Origin: Methylocystaceae bacterium
Lineage (GTDB): Bacteria > Pseudomonadota > Alphaproteobacteria > Rhizobiales > Beijerinckiaceae
Assembly: GCA_003152255.1 (NCBI GenBank)
Contig: PLZT01000578.1
Location: 1-16,510 of the forward strand
Direction of reading: 5' to 3'
Length of the DNA: 16,510 bases
Position numbers and translations under genes: made by a program. This document shows, piece by piece, positions 7,356 through 14,342 of the stretch; within the stretch, counting starts at the first letter, position 1, and every line of letters begins with the position of its first letter. Under the pieces are notes generated by a model that saw only the letters and a list, made by a program, of their open reading frames with translations, made no database searches and was not told the DNA's origin.

Positions 7356-8369
7356 ATGTCGAATCATTTTACGGGACTCAGCCTCGGTCCACCGCTCGGC
7401 GACCAAAGACTCGACTTGTGCGATCTCTATGCGTTCCAGTCGCCCGCCGACCCGTCGAGAACCGTGATCATCCTCAACGCAAATCCAAATGCTGACGCGC
7501 TCCATCCCGACGCCATTTACCGGCTCAACATCGACAACGACGGTGATTTGCTGACGGACGTCGCGCTTAGCTACGTGTTTTCGAAGCCGCAAAACGGCAA
7601 GCAGACTTTCAACGTGTTTCTGGCCAAAGGCGCGGAGTCGCGCTCAGTCGAAGCTATCGGGAAGAAGATAGTCGCCGATGCAGAAGTCTCATTCGGCCCC
7701 AAGCCCAACCTCGTCAAGGCGGGCGACTACACATTCTTCGCCGGCAGTCGCAGCGACGCTTTCTTCTTCGATTTCGACGGCATCAAAAATCTGTTCGACA
7801 TCAGAGGCAAGCGGAATTTCACCGAGCCTCACCTGAGCGGCAAGTCACCGTGGACTGGCGTGGATTCGAATACCGAAGCCAACGTCTTCTCGATGGTGGT
7901 CGAACTGCCGACGAGCGAACTAGCCCCCAAGCCCGAAGTACACATTTGGGGACGATGCAGCGTGAGGCAGGATGGCAGCATGATCCACGCCGATCGCGCG
8001 GGCCATCCGAGTGTCAGCAGCTTTTTCAACACCGACGACACGAAGTTGGAATACAACGCCAGCGAGCCGGTGAACGATCGCAGGCGCTGGCTCGATCAGT
8101 TCGTGCATCTGATGGGCCATACGGGAAATTACTCGCGCGAAGAAGCGATTGCCGAGATCGACAAGGAGCGAACACTGCCCGACGTGCTGAGTTTCGATCC
8201 ATCGAAGCCTGCGAAGTATCCCAACGGCCGCGTTTTCACTGACGACGTGATCGATTACCGCCTCGCGTTCCTGACCAAGGGCGAATGCCCTTCCAGCGGT
8301 TTGAAACCGCACACCGACATTCTCGAGCAGTTTCCGTACCTTGGCGCCCCACATCAGAAGAAGAACTAG
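7356..8369 (+). CDS. DUF4331 family protein
   Basis: A 337-residue protein recognised as DUF4331 from its N-terminus TGLSLGPPLGDQRLDLCDLY (residues 6-25), where an Asp-rich opening is followed by LYAFQSPADPSRTVIILNANP. The later pattern DAIYRLNIDNDGDLLTDVAL (about 52-71) and the segment DRAGHPSVSSFF (about 213-224) also fit. No biochemical function is established for the family as far as I know. There is no signal peptide or membrane span, so it is probably cytoplasmic here. Many acidic and Asn residues in the early Asp-rich strand could bind metal, but that is speculation. The start has a very good purine-rich ribosome site (GAAGGGAAGGAAACA). Codons are visibly less GC-biased than in pyrB or nadB. 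It stands alone between two long non-coding stretches, so lateral acquisition is likely. Confidence 0.88.
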   Translation: MSNHFTGLSLGPPLGDQRLDLCDLYAFQSPADPSRTVIILNANPNADALHPDAIYRLNIDNDGDLLTDVALSYVFSKPQNGKQTFNVFLAKGAESRSVEAIGKKIVADAEVSFGPKPNLVKAGDYTFFAGSRSDAFFFDFDGIKNLFDIRGKRNFTEPHLSGKSPWTGVDSNTEANVFSMVVELPTSELAPKPEVHIWGRCSVRQDGSMIHADRAGHPSVSSFFNTDDTKLEYNASEPVNDRRRWLDQFVHLMGHTGNYSREEAIAEIDKERTLPDVLSFDPSKPAKYPNGRVFTDDVIDYRLAFLTKGECPSSGLKPHTDILEQFPYLGAPHQKKN

Positions 8370-8560
8370 CAGCGCGCGACAGGGCGACCGCGTGGAAGCC
8401 TGGCCCGACAGCAGGAACGGGAAGCGCTTGCGCGCTTTGCTTCGACAAGGCGCTGTTTGCTGCAGCGCATGAGTCGGCTTGTGGCGCAAAGGCGAAAATT
8501 CCCGCTCCGCCCCCCACCCGCCCCGACCCAAACCGCGCAATTCCCTGCTCGATCCGGTCC

Positions 8561-8589
8561 TTGACATATACTCTTAACGAGCATATGTA
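8561..8589 (+). promoter_or_regulatory. Candidate distal promoter of the NAD operon
   Basis: A perfect -35 element TTGACA at 8561-8566 is followed, after 17 bases, by the weak -10-like TATGTA at 8584-8589. The whole spacer is covered by the palindrome at 8565-8587, the geometry expected of a repressed promoter. It would give a leader of about 175 bases before nadA. Confidence 0.5.
8565..8587. promoter_or_regulatory. Candidate NAD-repressor operator, site A
   Basis: A 23-base inverted repeat: core arms TATACTC and GAGCATA separated by TTAAC, extended by two more paired bases on each side (CA and TG), with one mismatch in nine base pairs. It closely matches the second palindrome upstream of nadA. 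Its position over a TTGACA promoter suggests repression. NadQ is the NAD-synthesis repressor predicted for many alphaproteobacteria and is the natural candidate, but no regulator gene is present in the window. Confidence 0.65.
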
Positions 8590-8692
8590 GGCGTCAAGGC
8601 TTAATGCAGGATTGTCCCGACATCCCCTGCGCGACAGCTGAGCTATAGCGGTTGTCGCCACGTTCGGCCCAAAAGGGGCTTGGTCGGCCGGC

Positions 8693-8713
8693 TTATGCTC
8701 ATATCGAGCATAA
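8693..8713. promoter_or_regulatory. Candidate NAD-repressor operator, site B
   Basis: A perfect 21-base inverted repeat with 8-base arms (TTATGCTC and GAGCATAA) and spacer ATATC. The right arm contains CATAAT (8709-8714), a good -10 element that could start transcription about 50 bases before nadA, although no clear -35 is seen. The arms and spacer length match site A, 126 bases upstream (centre to centre about 127). A further lone half-site GAGCATA falls at 8774-8780, at the nadA start codon. Confidence 0.7.
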
Positions 8714-8771
8714 TGTCCCCGCGGACCTCGAAGTCCAAATGTTCCTCGCGGCGTAAATTGGGAGCGGCGTC

Positions 8772-9860
8772 ATGAGCATATCGTCACTTATCGGCGAAAC
8801 CCGTAAGCGCGCCAGCGTCGCGCCGCTCGGCGTCACCCTTCGCCAGCGTTTTCCGGTTCTGCCGCGCCCCAATCTCGATTGGACGCCGCAGGTCGAGGCC
8901 GCGACCGCGCATCTCTATGAACGCGTCTCGAAGGTGATGCCGCCGGTCGAATGGCCCTTCCACGCGCCTTACGTCAAGGCGATCAACGAGTTGAAGCGCG
9001 AGCGCAACGCGGTGATCCTCGCGCACAACTATCAGACGCCGGAGATCTACCACTGCGTCGCCGATTATGTCGGCGACAGCCTGCAACTCGCCAAGCTCGC
9101 GAGCGCCTCCCCCGCCGAGCTGATCGTGCAGGCCGGCGTGCATTTCATGGCCGAAACCTCGAAGATTCTGAGCCCCGAAAAGACCGTGCTGATCCCCGAC
9201 AGCGAGGCCGGCTGTTCGCTGGCGGCGTCGATCACCGGTGCCGACGTCCGCGCGCTTCGCAAGGAATATCCGGGGGTTCCGATCGTCGCCTACGTCAACA
9301 CCTCGGCCGAAGTGAAGGCGGAAGTCGACATCTGCTGCACCTCTTCCAATGCGCTGAGAATCGTCGAGAGCCTTGGCTCGGATCGCGTGATCATGCTGCC
9401 GGACAAATATCTGGCGCAAAATATCGCCGCGCAAACAAACGTCAGGATCATCGCCTGGCACGGCGCCTGCGAGGTTCACGAGCGTTTCACGGCCGAGGAA
9501 ATCGAGAGCTACCGCGCCGACAATCCCGGCGTGAAGATCATCGCGCATCCCGAATGTCCGCGCGAAGTCGTTGAAATTTCGGACTTCGCGGGCTCGACGG
9601 CGGCGATGATCGACTATGTCCGGACGAAGAAACCGGCGCGCGTGCTGCTCGTCACCGAATGTTCGATGGCCGATAATGTCGCCGCCGAAACGACGGGCAC
9701 GGAGTTCATCCGCCCCTGCAATTTCTGCCCGCATATGAAGCGCATCACGCTGCCGAAAATTCTCGACAGCCTGATCTATATGCGCGACGAAGTGCTGGTG
9801 GATCAAGCGCTTGCGGCGAGAGCCCGCGCCAGCGTGCAGCGCATGATCGATGTCGGCTGA
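8772..9860 (+). CDS. nadA: Quinolinate synthase A
   Basis: A 362-residue [4Fe-4S] enzyme that condenses iminoaspartate with dihydroxyacetone phosphate to quinolinate in de novo NAD synthesis. Conserved elements are [14 protein letters not shown] (80-93), [13 protein letters not shown] (98-110), [14 protein letters not shown] (141-154), [10 protein letters not shown] (185-194), [11 protein letters not shown] (229-239), HPECPREV (259-266) and [12 protein letters not shown] (316-327). The likely cluster ligands are Cys148, Cys233 and one of Cys316/Cys319. Length fits the family, with a somewhat long N-terminal lead. The ATG at 8772 has a GGGAG ribosome site at a good distance. It is the first gene of an operon: its last 11 bases overlap the next gene. 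Two palindromic operator candidates lie upstream. In vivo it works with the iminoaspartate made by NadB two genes down. Confidence 0.96.
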   Translation: MSISSLIGETRKRASVAPLGVTLRQRFPVLPRPNLDWTPQVEAATAHLYERVSKVMPPVEWPFHAPYVKAINELKRERNAVILAHNYQTPEIYHCVADYVGDSLQLAKLASASPAELIVQAGVHFMAETSKILSPEKTVLIPDSEAGCSLAASITGADVRALRKEYPGVPIVAYVNTSAEVKAEVDICCTSSNALRIVESLGSDRVIMLPDKYLAQNIAAQTNVRIIAWHGACEVHERFTAEEIESYRADNPGVKIIAHPECPREVVEISDFAGSTAAMIDYVRTKKPARVLLVTECSMADNVAAETTGTEFIRPCNFCPHMKRITLPKILDSLIYMRDEVLVDQALAARARASVQRMIDVG

Positions 9861-10518
9861 GCCCCCCGACGCAAAAGATCTCGCGGAGGCGAGACTGGAT
9901 CAGGTGCTGGCGGCGATCGACGCCGCCAACGCCGACGACCCGCGCAAATGCGTCGTCGACGGTCGGGAGATCGCCTTCGAGCAGCTCTATTCCACGCGCA
10001 TGGGCACGCATCTCGCGCGCATTTACGCGCATGCATCCGCATTGTTGCGCATCGCCGCGCATGCGCAGCATCTGCGTCGGTGGGAGATTCCTCGCGACGA
10101 TTTTCCGCCGGGGCGCCACGGCTATAACGACTGGCGCAAGCGTTGCCGCATCCATCACGCCGACCTCGTGGGCGCCATCATGCGGGAGCATGGCTATAGC
10201 GACGCCGAGGCGGCGCATGTCGGCTCCCTCATCAAAAAAGAGCAACTGAAAAAAGACCCGGAGTCGCAGGCGCTCGAAAACGTCGCGGCCGTTGTCTTTC
10301 TGGCGTATTATTTTGACGAATTTTTGGCCAAATATACCGGCTACGACGACGACAAGATCGTTGACATCCTCGGCAAGACCCTATGCAAAATGTCGCCGCG
10401 CGGCCACGAGGCGGCGCTCGAGTTGCCGCTGCCCGAGCGCGCCCGCGCGCTGATAGCGGCGGCGATAGAGAAGGAATCCGCCACCCTCGCGCGCCTCGCC
10501 GCCGTCGCCATCGACTGA
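9850..10518 (+). CDS. DUF4202 domain protein within the NAD operon
   Basis: A 222-residue, all-helical protein that I recognise as DUF4202. Family-type segments are [18 protein letters not shown] (47-64), [20 protein letters not shown] (66-85), [20 protein letters not shown] (91-110) and [21 protein letters not shown] (138-158). Paired histidines (H71, H74, H102, H103) followed by acidic residues recall HD-type metal phosphohydrolases, but a catalytic role is not proven. Where I remember LED in relatives, this protein has LEN at 142-144. There is no signal or membrane span. The start overlaps the end of nadA by 11 bases and the stop is four bases before nadB, so translational coupling and a role connected with NAD synthesis are likely. 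Function is unknown; damage repair or intermediate clean-up in the pathway is only a hypothesis. Confidence 0.88.
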   Translation: MSAEPPDAKDLAEARLDQVLAAIDAANADDPRKCVVDGREIAFEQLYSTRMGTHLARIYAHASALLRIAAHAQHLRRWEIPRDDFPPGRHGYNDWRKRCRIHHADLVGAIMREHGYSDAEAAHVGSLIKKEQLKKDPESQALENVAAVVFLAYYFDEFLAKYTGYDDDKIVDILGKTLCKMSPRGHEAALELPLPERARALIAAAIEKESATLARLAAVAID

Positions 10519-10522
10519 GCGC

Positions 10523-12058
10523 ATGGACAAAAAGACGCCATCCATCCTCATCGTCGGCGGCGGGCTCGCCGGGGTTTTTTGCGCGCTGAAACTCGCGCCA
10601 TCGCCCGTGACAATCCTGGCGCCGGCGGGCATTGGCGGCGCCTCGGCCTGGGCGCAGGGCGGCGTCGCGGCGGCGGTTTCGGAAGGCGACACGCCGGAGG
10701 TTCACGCCGCCGACACCATCGCCGCCGGCGCCGGACTCGTCGACGCCGACATCGCGCTCGGCGTCGCGCTGGAAGCGCGGGCGCGGATCGACGATCTCGC
10801 GGCGTTCGGCGCGCCCTTCGACCGCGACGCGCTCGGCGTCTTGCAGCCCTCGCGCGAGGCGGCGCACACGCATCGCCGCATCGTGCGGGTAAAGGGCGAC
10901 GCCGCCGGCCGCGCGATCATGGAGACTCTCGCGCGACGGGTGCGAGAGACGCCGTCGATCGAAGTCGTCGAGGGCATTTCGGCATTTGAAATTGTAACGC
11001 GGGAAGGCCGGGCGATCGGCGTGCTTGGCAGCGACGCCGACGGACAAACGCGCTTTCTCGGCTGCTCCGCGCTTGTGCTCGCGACCGGCGGCGTCGGCCA
11101 TCTCTATAGCGTCACGACAAACCCCATCGACGCGCGCGGCGCCGGCGTCGCCATGGCGGCGCGCGCCGGGGCGCTGATCGCCGACGCCGAATTCGTGCAG
11201 TTCCATCCGACCGCCATCGACATCGGCGCCGATCCCGCGCCGCTCGCCACGGAATCGCTGCGCGGCGAAGGCGCGTTGATCGTCGACCGGGACGGACATC
11301 GCTTCCTCGCCGACATCGACCCCGCCGCCGAACTCGCGGCCCGCGACATTGTCGCGCGCGGGGTTTTTAGCAGCATCAAAGCAGGCAACGGCGCCTTTCT
11401 CGACGCGCGCACGGCGATCGGCGCGGCGTTCCCGACAAAATTCCCGACCGTTTACGCAAGTTGCATGGCGGCGGGGATCGACCCCGTGACCGCGCCAATC
11501 CCCATCGCCCCCGCCGCGCATTACCACATGGGCGGCGTCGCGACCGACGCCAAGGGCCGCACGACTCTGCCGGGCCTCTGGGCCGCTGGCGAGGTCGCCT
11601 GCACCGGCCTGCACGGGGCCAATCGCCTCGCTTCGAACTCGCTGCTGGAGGCGCTGGTGTTTGGCGCGCGGGTCGCCGCCGACATCGCTGCGTCCGCGTA
11701 CGACGAGATGACAGCGCCTTTCCATGCGAGAGAGCAATCTCATCACGACGCCACGGATCTCGCTGTTGTCGAGGAATTGCGCGACGTTATGTCGGCCTAT
11801 GTCGGCGTCGTGCGCGACGGCGCGGGGCTTGCGCACGCGCTGGGCGCGATCAACCGCCTGCGCCGGCAAGCGACAGGCGCGCAAACGCAAAACATGCTGA
11901 CGACGGCGCTGCTGATCGCCAGCGCGGCCTTCGCCCGGCGCGAAAGCCGGGGCGCGCATTTCCGCTCGGATTTTCCTGAGCTGTTCCCGGAAACGGCGCG
12001 GCGCTCGCGGCTCACGCTCACGGAGGCCGAAACAATCGCGCGGGAAGCGACATCGTGA
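10523..12058 (+). CDS. nadB: L-aspartate oxidase
   Basis: A 511-residue FAD flavoprotein that oxidises L-aspartate to iminoaspartate, the substrate of NadA. The FAD dinucleotide motif is [17 protein letters not shown] (8-24), followed by [15 protein letters not shown] (38-52). Succinate-dehydrogenase-family signatures follow: [10 protein letters not shown] (111-120), [10 protein letters not shown] (186-195), [10 protein letters not shown] (223-232), [12 protein letters not shown] (244-255), [12 protein letters not shown] (270-281), [12 protein letters not shown] (331-342) and [20 protein letters not shown] (356-375). It is slightly shorter than the E. coli enzyme (540), mainly in the C-terminal helical domain. 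No strong ribosome site is seen; it starts four bases after the DUF4202 stop and may rely on translational coupling. Its stop overlaps the nadC start. The lack of any fused partner and the standard order nadA-nadB-nadC support the assignment. Confidence 0.96.
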   Translation: MDKKTPSILIVGGGLAGVFCALKLAPSPVTILAPAGIGGASAWAQGGVAAAVSEGDTPEVHAADTIAAGAGLVDADIALGVALEARARIDDLAAFGAPFDRDALGVLQPSREAAHTHRRIVRVKGDAAGRAIMETLARRVRETPSIEVVEGISAFEIVTREGRAIGVLGSDADGQTRFLGCSALVLATGGVGHLYSVTTNPIDARGAGVAMAARAGALIADAEFVQFHPTAIDIGADPAPLATESLRGEGALIVDRDGHRFLADIDPAAELAARDIVARGVFSSIKAGNGAFLDARTAIGAAFPTKFPTVYASCMAAGIDPVTAPIPIAPAAHYHMGGVATDAKGRTTLPGLWAAGEVACTGLHGANRLASNSLLEALVFGARVAADIAASAYDEMTAPFHAREQSHHDATDLAVVEELRDVMSAYVGVVRDGAGLAHALGAINRLRRQATGAQTQNMLTTALLIASAAFARRESRGAHFRSDFPELFPETARRSRLTLTEAETIAREATS

Positions 12059-12930
12059 CCAACCTCCCTGCCCTGCCCAAACTCCTCGTCGCCGACGCGG
12101 TGCGCGCGGCCCTCAAAGAAGACCTCGGTCGCGCCGGCGACATCACTACGCAAGCGACCATCCCCGCGACGGCCCGCGCCAAGGCCGTGATCGCGGCGCG
12201 CGAAGACGGCGTGATCGCCGGGATCGCGCTGGCGCGCGAGGCCTTTTCGCAAATCGACGCATCAATCGCCTTCGAGCCTTGCGTCGATGACGGCGCGCAT
12301 GTCGCACAGGGCGCGGTCATCGCGCGGATCGAAGGTTTCGCGCATGGGATTCTTTCGGCCGAACGCGTCGCGCTGAATTTTTTGGGGCGGCTGTCCGGCG
12401 TCGCGACGCTCACCGCGCGCTTTGCTTCAAAAATCGCCCACACCAAGGCGAGGGTTTGCGACACGCGCAAGACCACGCCGCTGCTGCGGCCGTTTGAAAA
12501 ATACGCGGTGCGATGCGGCGGCGGCGCCAATCACCGCTTCGGACTCGACGACGCGATTCTGATCAAGGACAACCATATCGCCGTCGCCGGCGGCGTAACG
12601 GCCGCGCTGCGCGCCGCCAAGGATTTTAAGGGCCATCTGGTAAAAATCGAGATCGAGGTCGATACGCTGGACCAGTTGCGCGAGGTTTTGGCGGAGGGCG
12701 CCGACGTGGTGCTGCTCGACAATATGTCGCTTGTGGATTTGCGCGAGGCCGTGGCGATGATCGGCGGGCGCATGATTATTGAGGCCTCCGGCGGCGTGAC
12801 GCTGGAAACCATCGCCGGGATAGCCGAAACTGGCGTCGATCTGATTTCGGTCGGCGCGCTGACCCATTCGGCGCGGGTGCTGGATTTGGGGCTGGATGTG
12901 GTGGTGGAGGCTGGTAGTCCCCCTCAGTAA
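12055..12930 (+). CDS. nadC: Nicotinate-nucleotide diphosphorylase (quinolinate phosphoribosyltransferase)
   Basis: A 291-residue cytosolic enzyme that converts quinolinate and PRPP to nicotinate mononucleotide with loss of CO2, the third step of de novo NAD synthesis. Visible motifs are [19 protein letters not shown] (19-37), [18 protein letters not shown] (101-118), [20 protein letters not shown] (134-153), [20 protein letters not shown] (154-173), [15 protein letters not shown] and EASGGV. The start is a GTG at 12055 that shares the sequence GTGA with the TGA stop of nadB, a four-base overlap typical of coupled operon genes. The length is standard. Two inverted hairpin repeats follow 18 bases after the stop and may mark the end of the transcript. 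Confidence 0.96.
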   Translation: MTNLPALPKLLVADAVRAALKEDLGRAGDITTQATIPATARAKAVIAAREDGVIAGIALAREAFSQIDASIAFEPCVDDGAHVAQGAVIARIEGFAHGILSAERVALNFLGRLSGVATLTARFASKIAHTKARVCDTRKTTPLLRPFEKYAVRCGGGANHRFGLDDAILIKDNHIAVAGGVTAALRAAKDFKGHLVKIEIEVDTLDQLREVLAEGADVVLLDNMSLVDLREAVAMIGGRMIIEASGGVTLETIAGIAETGVDLISVGALTHSARVLDLGLDVVVEAGSPPQ

Positions 12931-12948
12931 ATTTGAATGCGTTCAAGA

Positions 12949-12971
12949 GCGAGCCCGAAGGCTCGCGATCC
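12949..12971 (+). repeat. REP-like hairpin, unit 1
   Basis: A perfect 7-bp stem GCGAGCC/GGCTCGC with the 4-base loop CGAA, followed by a GATCC tail. The mirrored unit at 12987-13009 is the same module in the opposite orientation, with tail GGTCC and loop TGAA when read on its own strand. It lies directly downstream of nadC. Confidence 0.7.
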
Positions 12972-12986
12972 TTTAATGCGCGCCTT

Positions 12987-13009
12987 GGACCGCGAGCCTT
13001 CAGGCTCGC
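12987..13009 (-). repeat. REP-like hairpin, unit 2 (inverted)
   Basis: On the reverse strand this reads as GCGAGCC, loop TGAA, GGCTCGC, tail GGTCC, differing from unit 1 by one loop base and one tail base. Opposite orientation and close spacing give a BIME-like pair that could form a large cruciform or stabilise or terminate the nad transcript. No other copy is seen in the window and no REP-transposase gene is nearby. Confidence 0.7.
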
Positions 13010-13167
13010 AACAATGCGACGCCGTTTCGCGAGCGCCGCCGCCGACGCCATCCGCTCGGTGGGCAACATGCGGAGCCACTCCAACCTTTCGTCACGTGCG
13101 CCGCCGCACATTTTCGCGTCCGCGACCTCGCTAAATTCCTCCCATCAAGAACTCGATGGAGACGGTC

Positions 13168-13368
13168 ATGTCGAACGCTTATTACTCGGTCATCGAACCC
13201 GCATCCGCCCGCAGGCAATTTCGGCTGTCGATCGCCTTCGTCGCCGCCATGGCGATCGGGGCCTTCGTTTTGGGCTTCGCGACGCCGATTCATCAAGCGC
13301 CGAAGGCGACGACGCTGGATGATGGCGCCGCTTTCTCCGGTCGTCTGGTCAGCTTGTTCGAGAAGTGA
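13168..13368 (+). CDS. Small single-span membrane protein, unknown
   Basis: A 66-residue protein with a short polar N-terminus (MSNAYYSVIEPASARRQF), one hydrophobic segment at about 20-38 (LSIAFVAAMAIGAFVLGFA) and a short polar tail ending RLVSLFEK. It could be a single-pass inner-membrane protein with basic residues on the N-terminal side. An in-frame ATG at 13156 is possible, but the ATG at 13168 has a GGAG ribosome site six bases upstream, so I choose the latter. It lies downstream of the REP-like pair and converges with the next gene, leaving a 24-base gap. Coding status is supported by the ribosome site and membrane-protein composition only. No family is recognised. Confidence 0.6.
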   Translation: MSNAYYSVIEPASARRQFRLSIAFVAAMAIGAFVLGFATPIHQAPKATTLDDGAAFSGRLVSLFEK

Positions 13369-13392
13369 AGTCCGGCGGCCTCCACGTTCCGT

Positions 13393-14238
13393 TCAGCCCC
13401 CAAGCCGCCCCAGCGTCAACCCCCGCCGCTCCAGCATCTCCGCGAAACGCGGCGACAGCAAAAACGCCAGCTCCTGCTCGCGCGTCACCGTCACCGGGTC
13501 TAGCGCGCGCAAGTCTTGGTCGACGTGGCCGGGGTGGCACATGATCAGATGGCGCCGTCCGCGCGCGCGCAGATAGGACTCGAACTGCGCGGCGTAATCA
13601 TGGCCCGGATTGAACTCCGAAAAGCCGGCGAAGCCGTCGTTCACGACGAAGCCGGCGCGGCGCGCGGCGCGGCGGAAGCCCGCGGCCAGACCTCTTACCA
13701 CCAAGGCCTTTTTGACCTGCGCGCCGCGCAAAAAAATGCGGTGCAAGGAGTCGCCGCTGTCGCGCAGCCAGCACTTGCCTTGCAACTGCCGCTGCTCTAG
13801 CGCGTCGAGCAGCGCGCCGCGAATCCCCGGCAGCGCCTGCACATGCTGGTGGCCGTCGACAAAATCCGGCGGGCGCAGCATCACCGCCTGGAAGCGGTCG
13901 AGCTGGCGGTCGATTTCTTCGCGGATTTCGTCCATCGGCAGTTTATTGCGCATCGCCATGCGGACCACATGCGACACCGGCGGAAACGCGCCCTTTGGCG
14001 CGAATTTCGGCATGGTCCCGAGCGGCGCGCCGAGCGTCAGGTTGAAATGCAGGCCGACATCGGCGTCGAACTCGCCGCGCGCGAGGTCGCGCCCGAGCGC
14101 CGGCCAGCGCGGGCCGTTGGTCAACGCGGACACGGCCGACAGCCGCCCCGCCCGCAGCGCCTCGAGAATGCCGGCGCTGACGCCATGGGAGAGGGCGTAA
14201 TCGTCCGCGCAAAGCGTGATGGATTTGTTTTTGGCCAT
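13393..14238 (-). CDS. ChbG/YdjC/HpnK-family carbohydrate deacetylase-like protein
   Basis: A 281-residue protein of the YdjC/ChbG fold, a metal-dependent deacetylase family that includes chitooligosaccharide deacetylase ChbG and the hopanoid-associated HpnK. Metal-ligand motifs are present: CADDYALSHGVSAGI (10-24, Asp12/Asp13), GLHFNLTLGAPLG (62-74, His64), FVDGHQHVQALPGIR (126-140, with the DGHQH motif) and IMCHPGHVD near residue 241. The start at 14238 was chosen over an ATG at 14271 because MAKNKSITLCADDY matches the usual short lead into the first strand. No other hopanoid gene is in the window, so the HpnK substrate is not assigned. The gene is divergent from rnr and converges with the small membrane-protein gene. 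The substrate is unknown. Confidence 0.85.
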   Translation of the reverse strand: MAKNKSITLCADDYALSHGVSAGILEALRAGRLSAVSALTNGPRWPALGRDLARGEFDADVGLHFNLTLGAPLGTMPKFAPKGAFPPVSHVVRMAMRNKLPMDEIREEIDRQLDRFQAVMLRPPDFVDGHQHVQALPGIRGALLDALEQRQLQGKCWLRDSGDSLHRIFLRGAQVKKALVVRGLAAGFRRAARRAGFVVNDGFAGFSEFNPGHDYAAQFESYLRARGRRHLIMCHPGHVDQDLRALDPVTVTREQELAFLLSPRFAEMLERRGLTLGRLGG

Positions 14239-14342
14239 TGCTTCAATGCCCTTCGCGGCGGCGTATCGCACGGCGCGGCGCGCGTGTATAGTCCGCCCCG
14301 CGCGGCCTTGTTTTTTTGGCGCCGCGCCAAACGGAAACGGAA

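Larger units (their letters stand above)
8370..8771. other. Intergenic region and regulatory leader upstream of nadA
   Basis: 402 bases with no credible gene. The left part holds a 6-bp stem (GCGCTG/CAGCGC, 8450-8468) that could end the DUF4331 transcript, without a T-run. The right part holds two related palindromes and a TTGACA element, described separately. At 8635-8650 the reverse strand reads CGCTATAGCTCAGCTG, which matches the tRNA D-arm promoter block, but no tRNA can be folded around it. A 14-codon ORF from 8605 looks accidental. Confidence 0.55.

Noticed and set aside
8605..8649. 14-codon ORF between the two NAD operator candidates, possible leader peptide
   Set aside because: There is no ribosome site and no attenuator-like set of alternative hairpins; probably chance.
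8784..9806. 340-codon minus-strand open frame
   Set aside because: It is antisense to nadA and contains only shadow-like Arg/Asp/His-rich sequence.
10232..11959. 575-codon minus-strand open frame
   Set aside because: It is antisense to DUF4202 and nadB, both of which show conserved motifs; composition is Arg/Ala/Gly-rich as expected for a shadow.
14287..14292. TATAGT as a -10 element for rnr
   Set aside because: No -35 element is visible at the proper distance, and the surrounding sequence is too GC-rich to judge.
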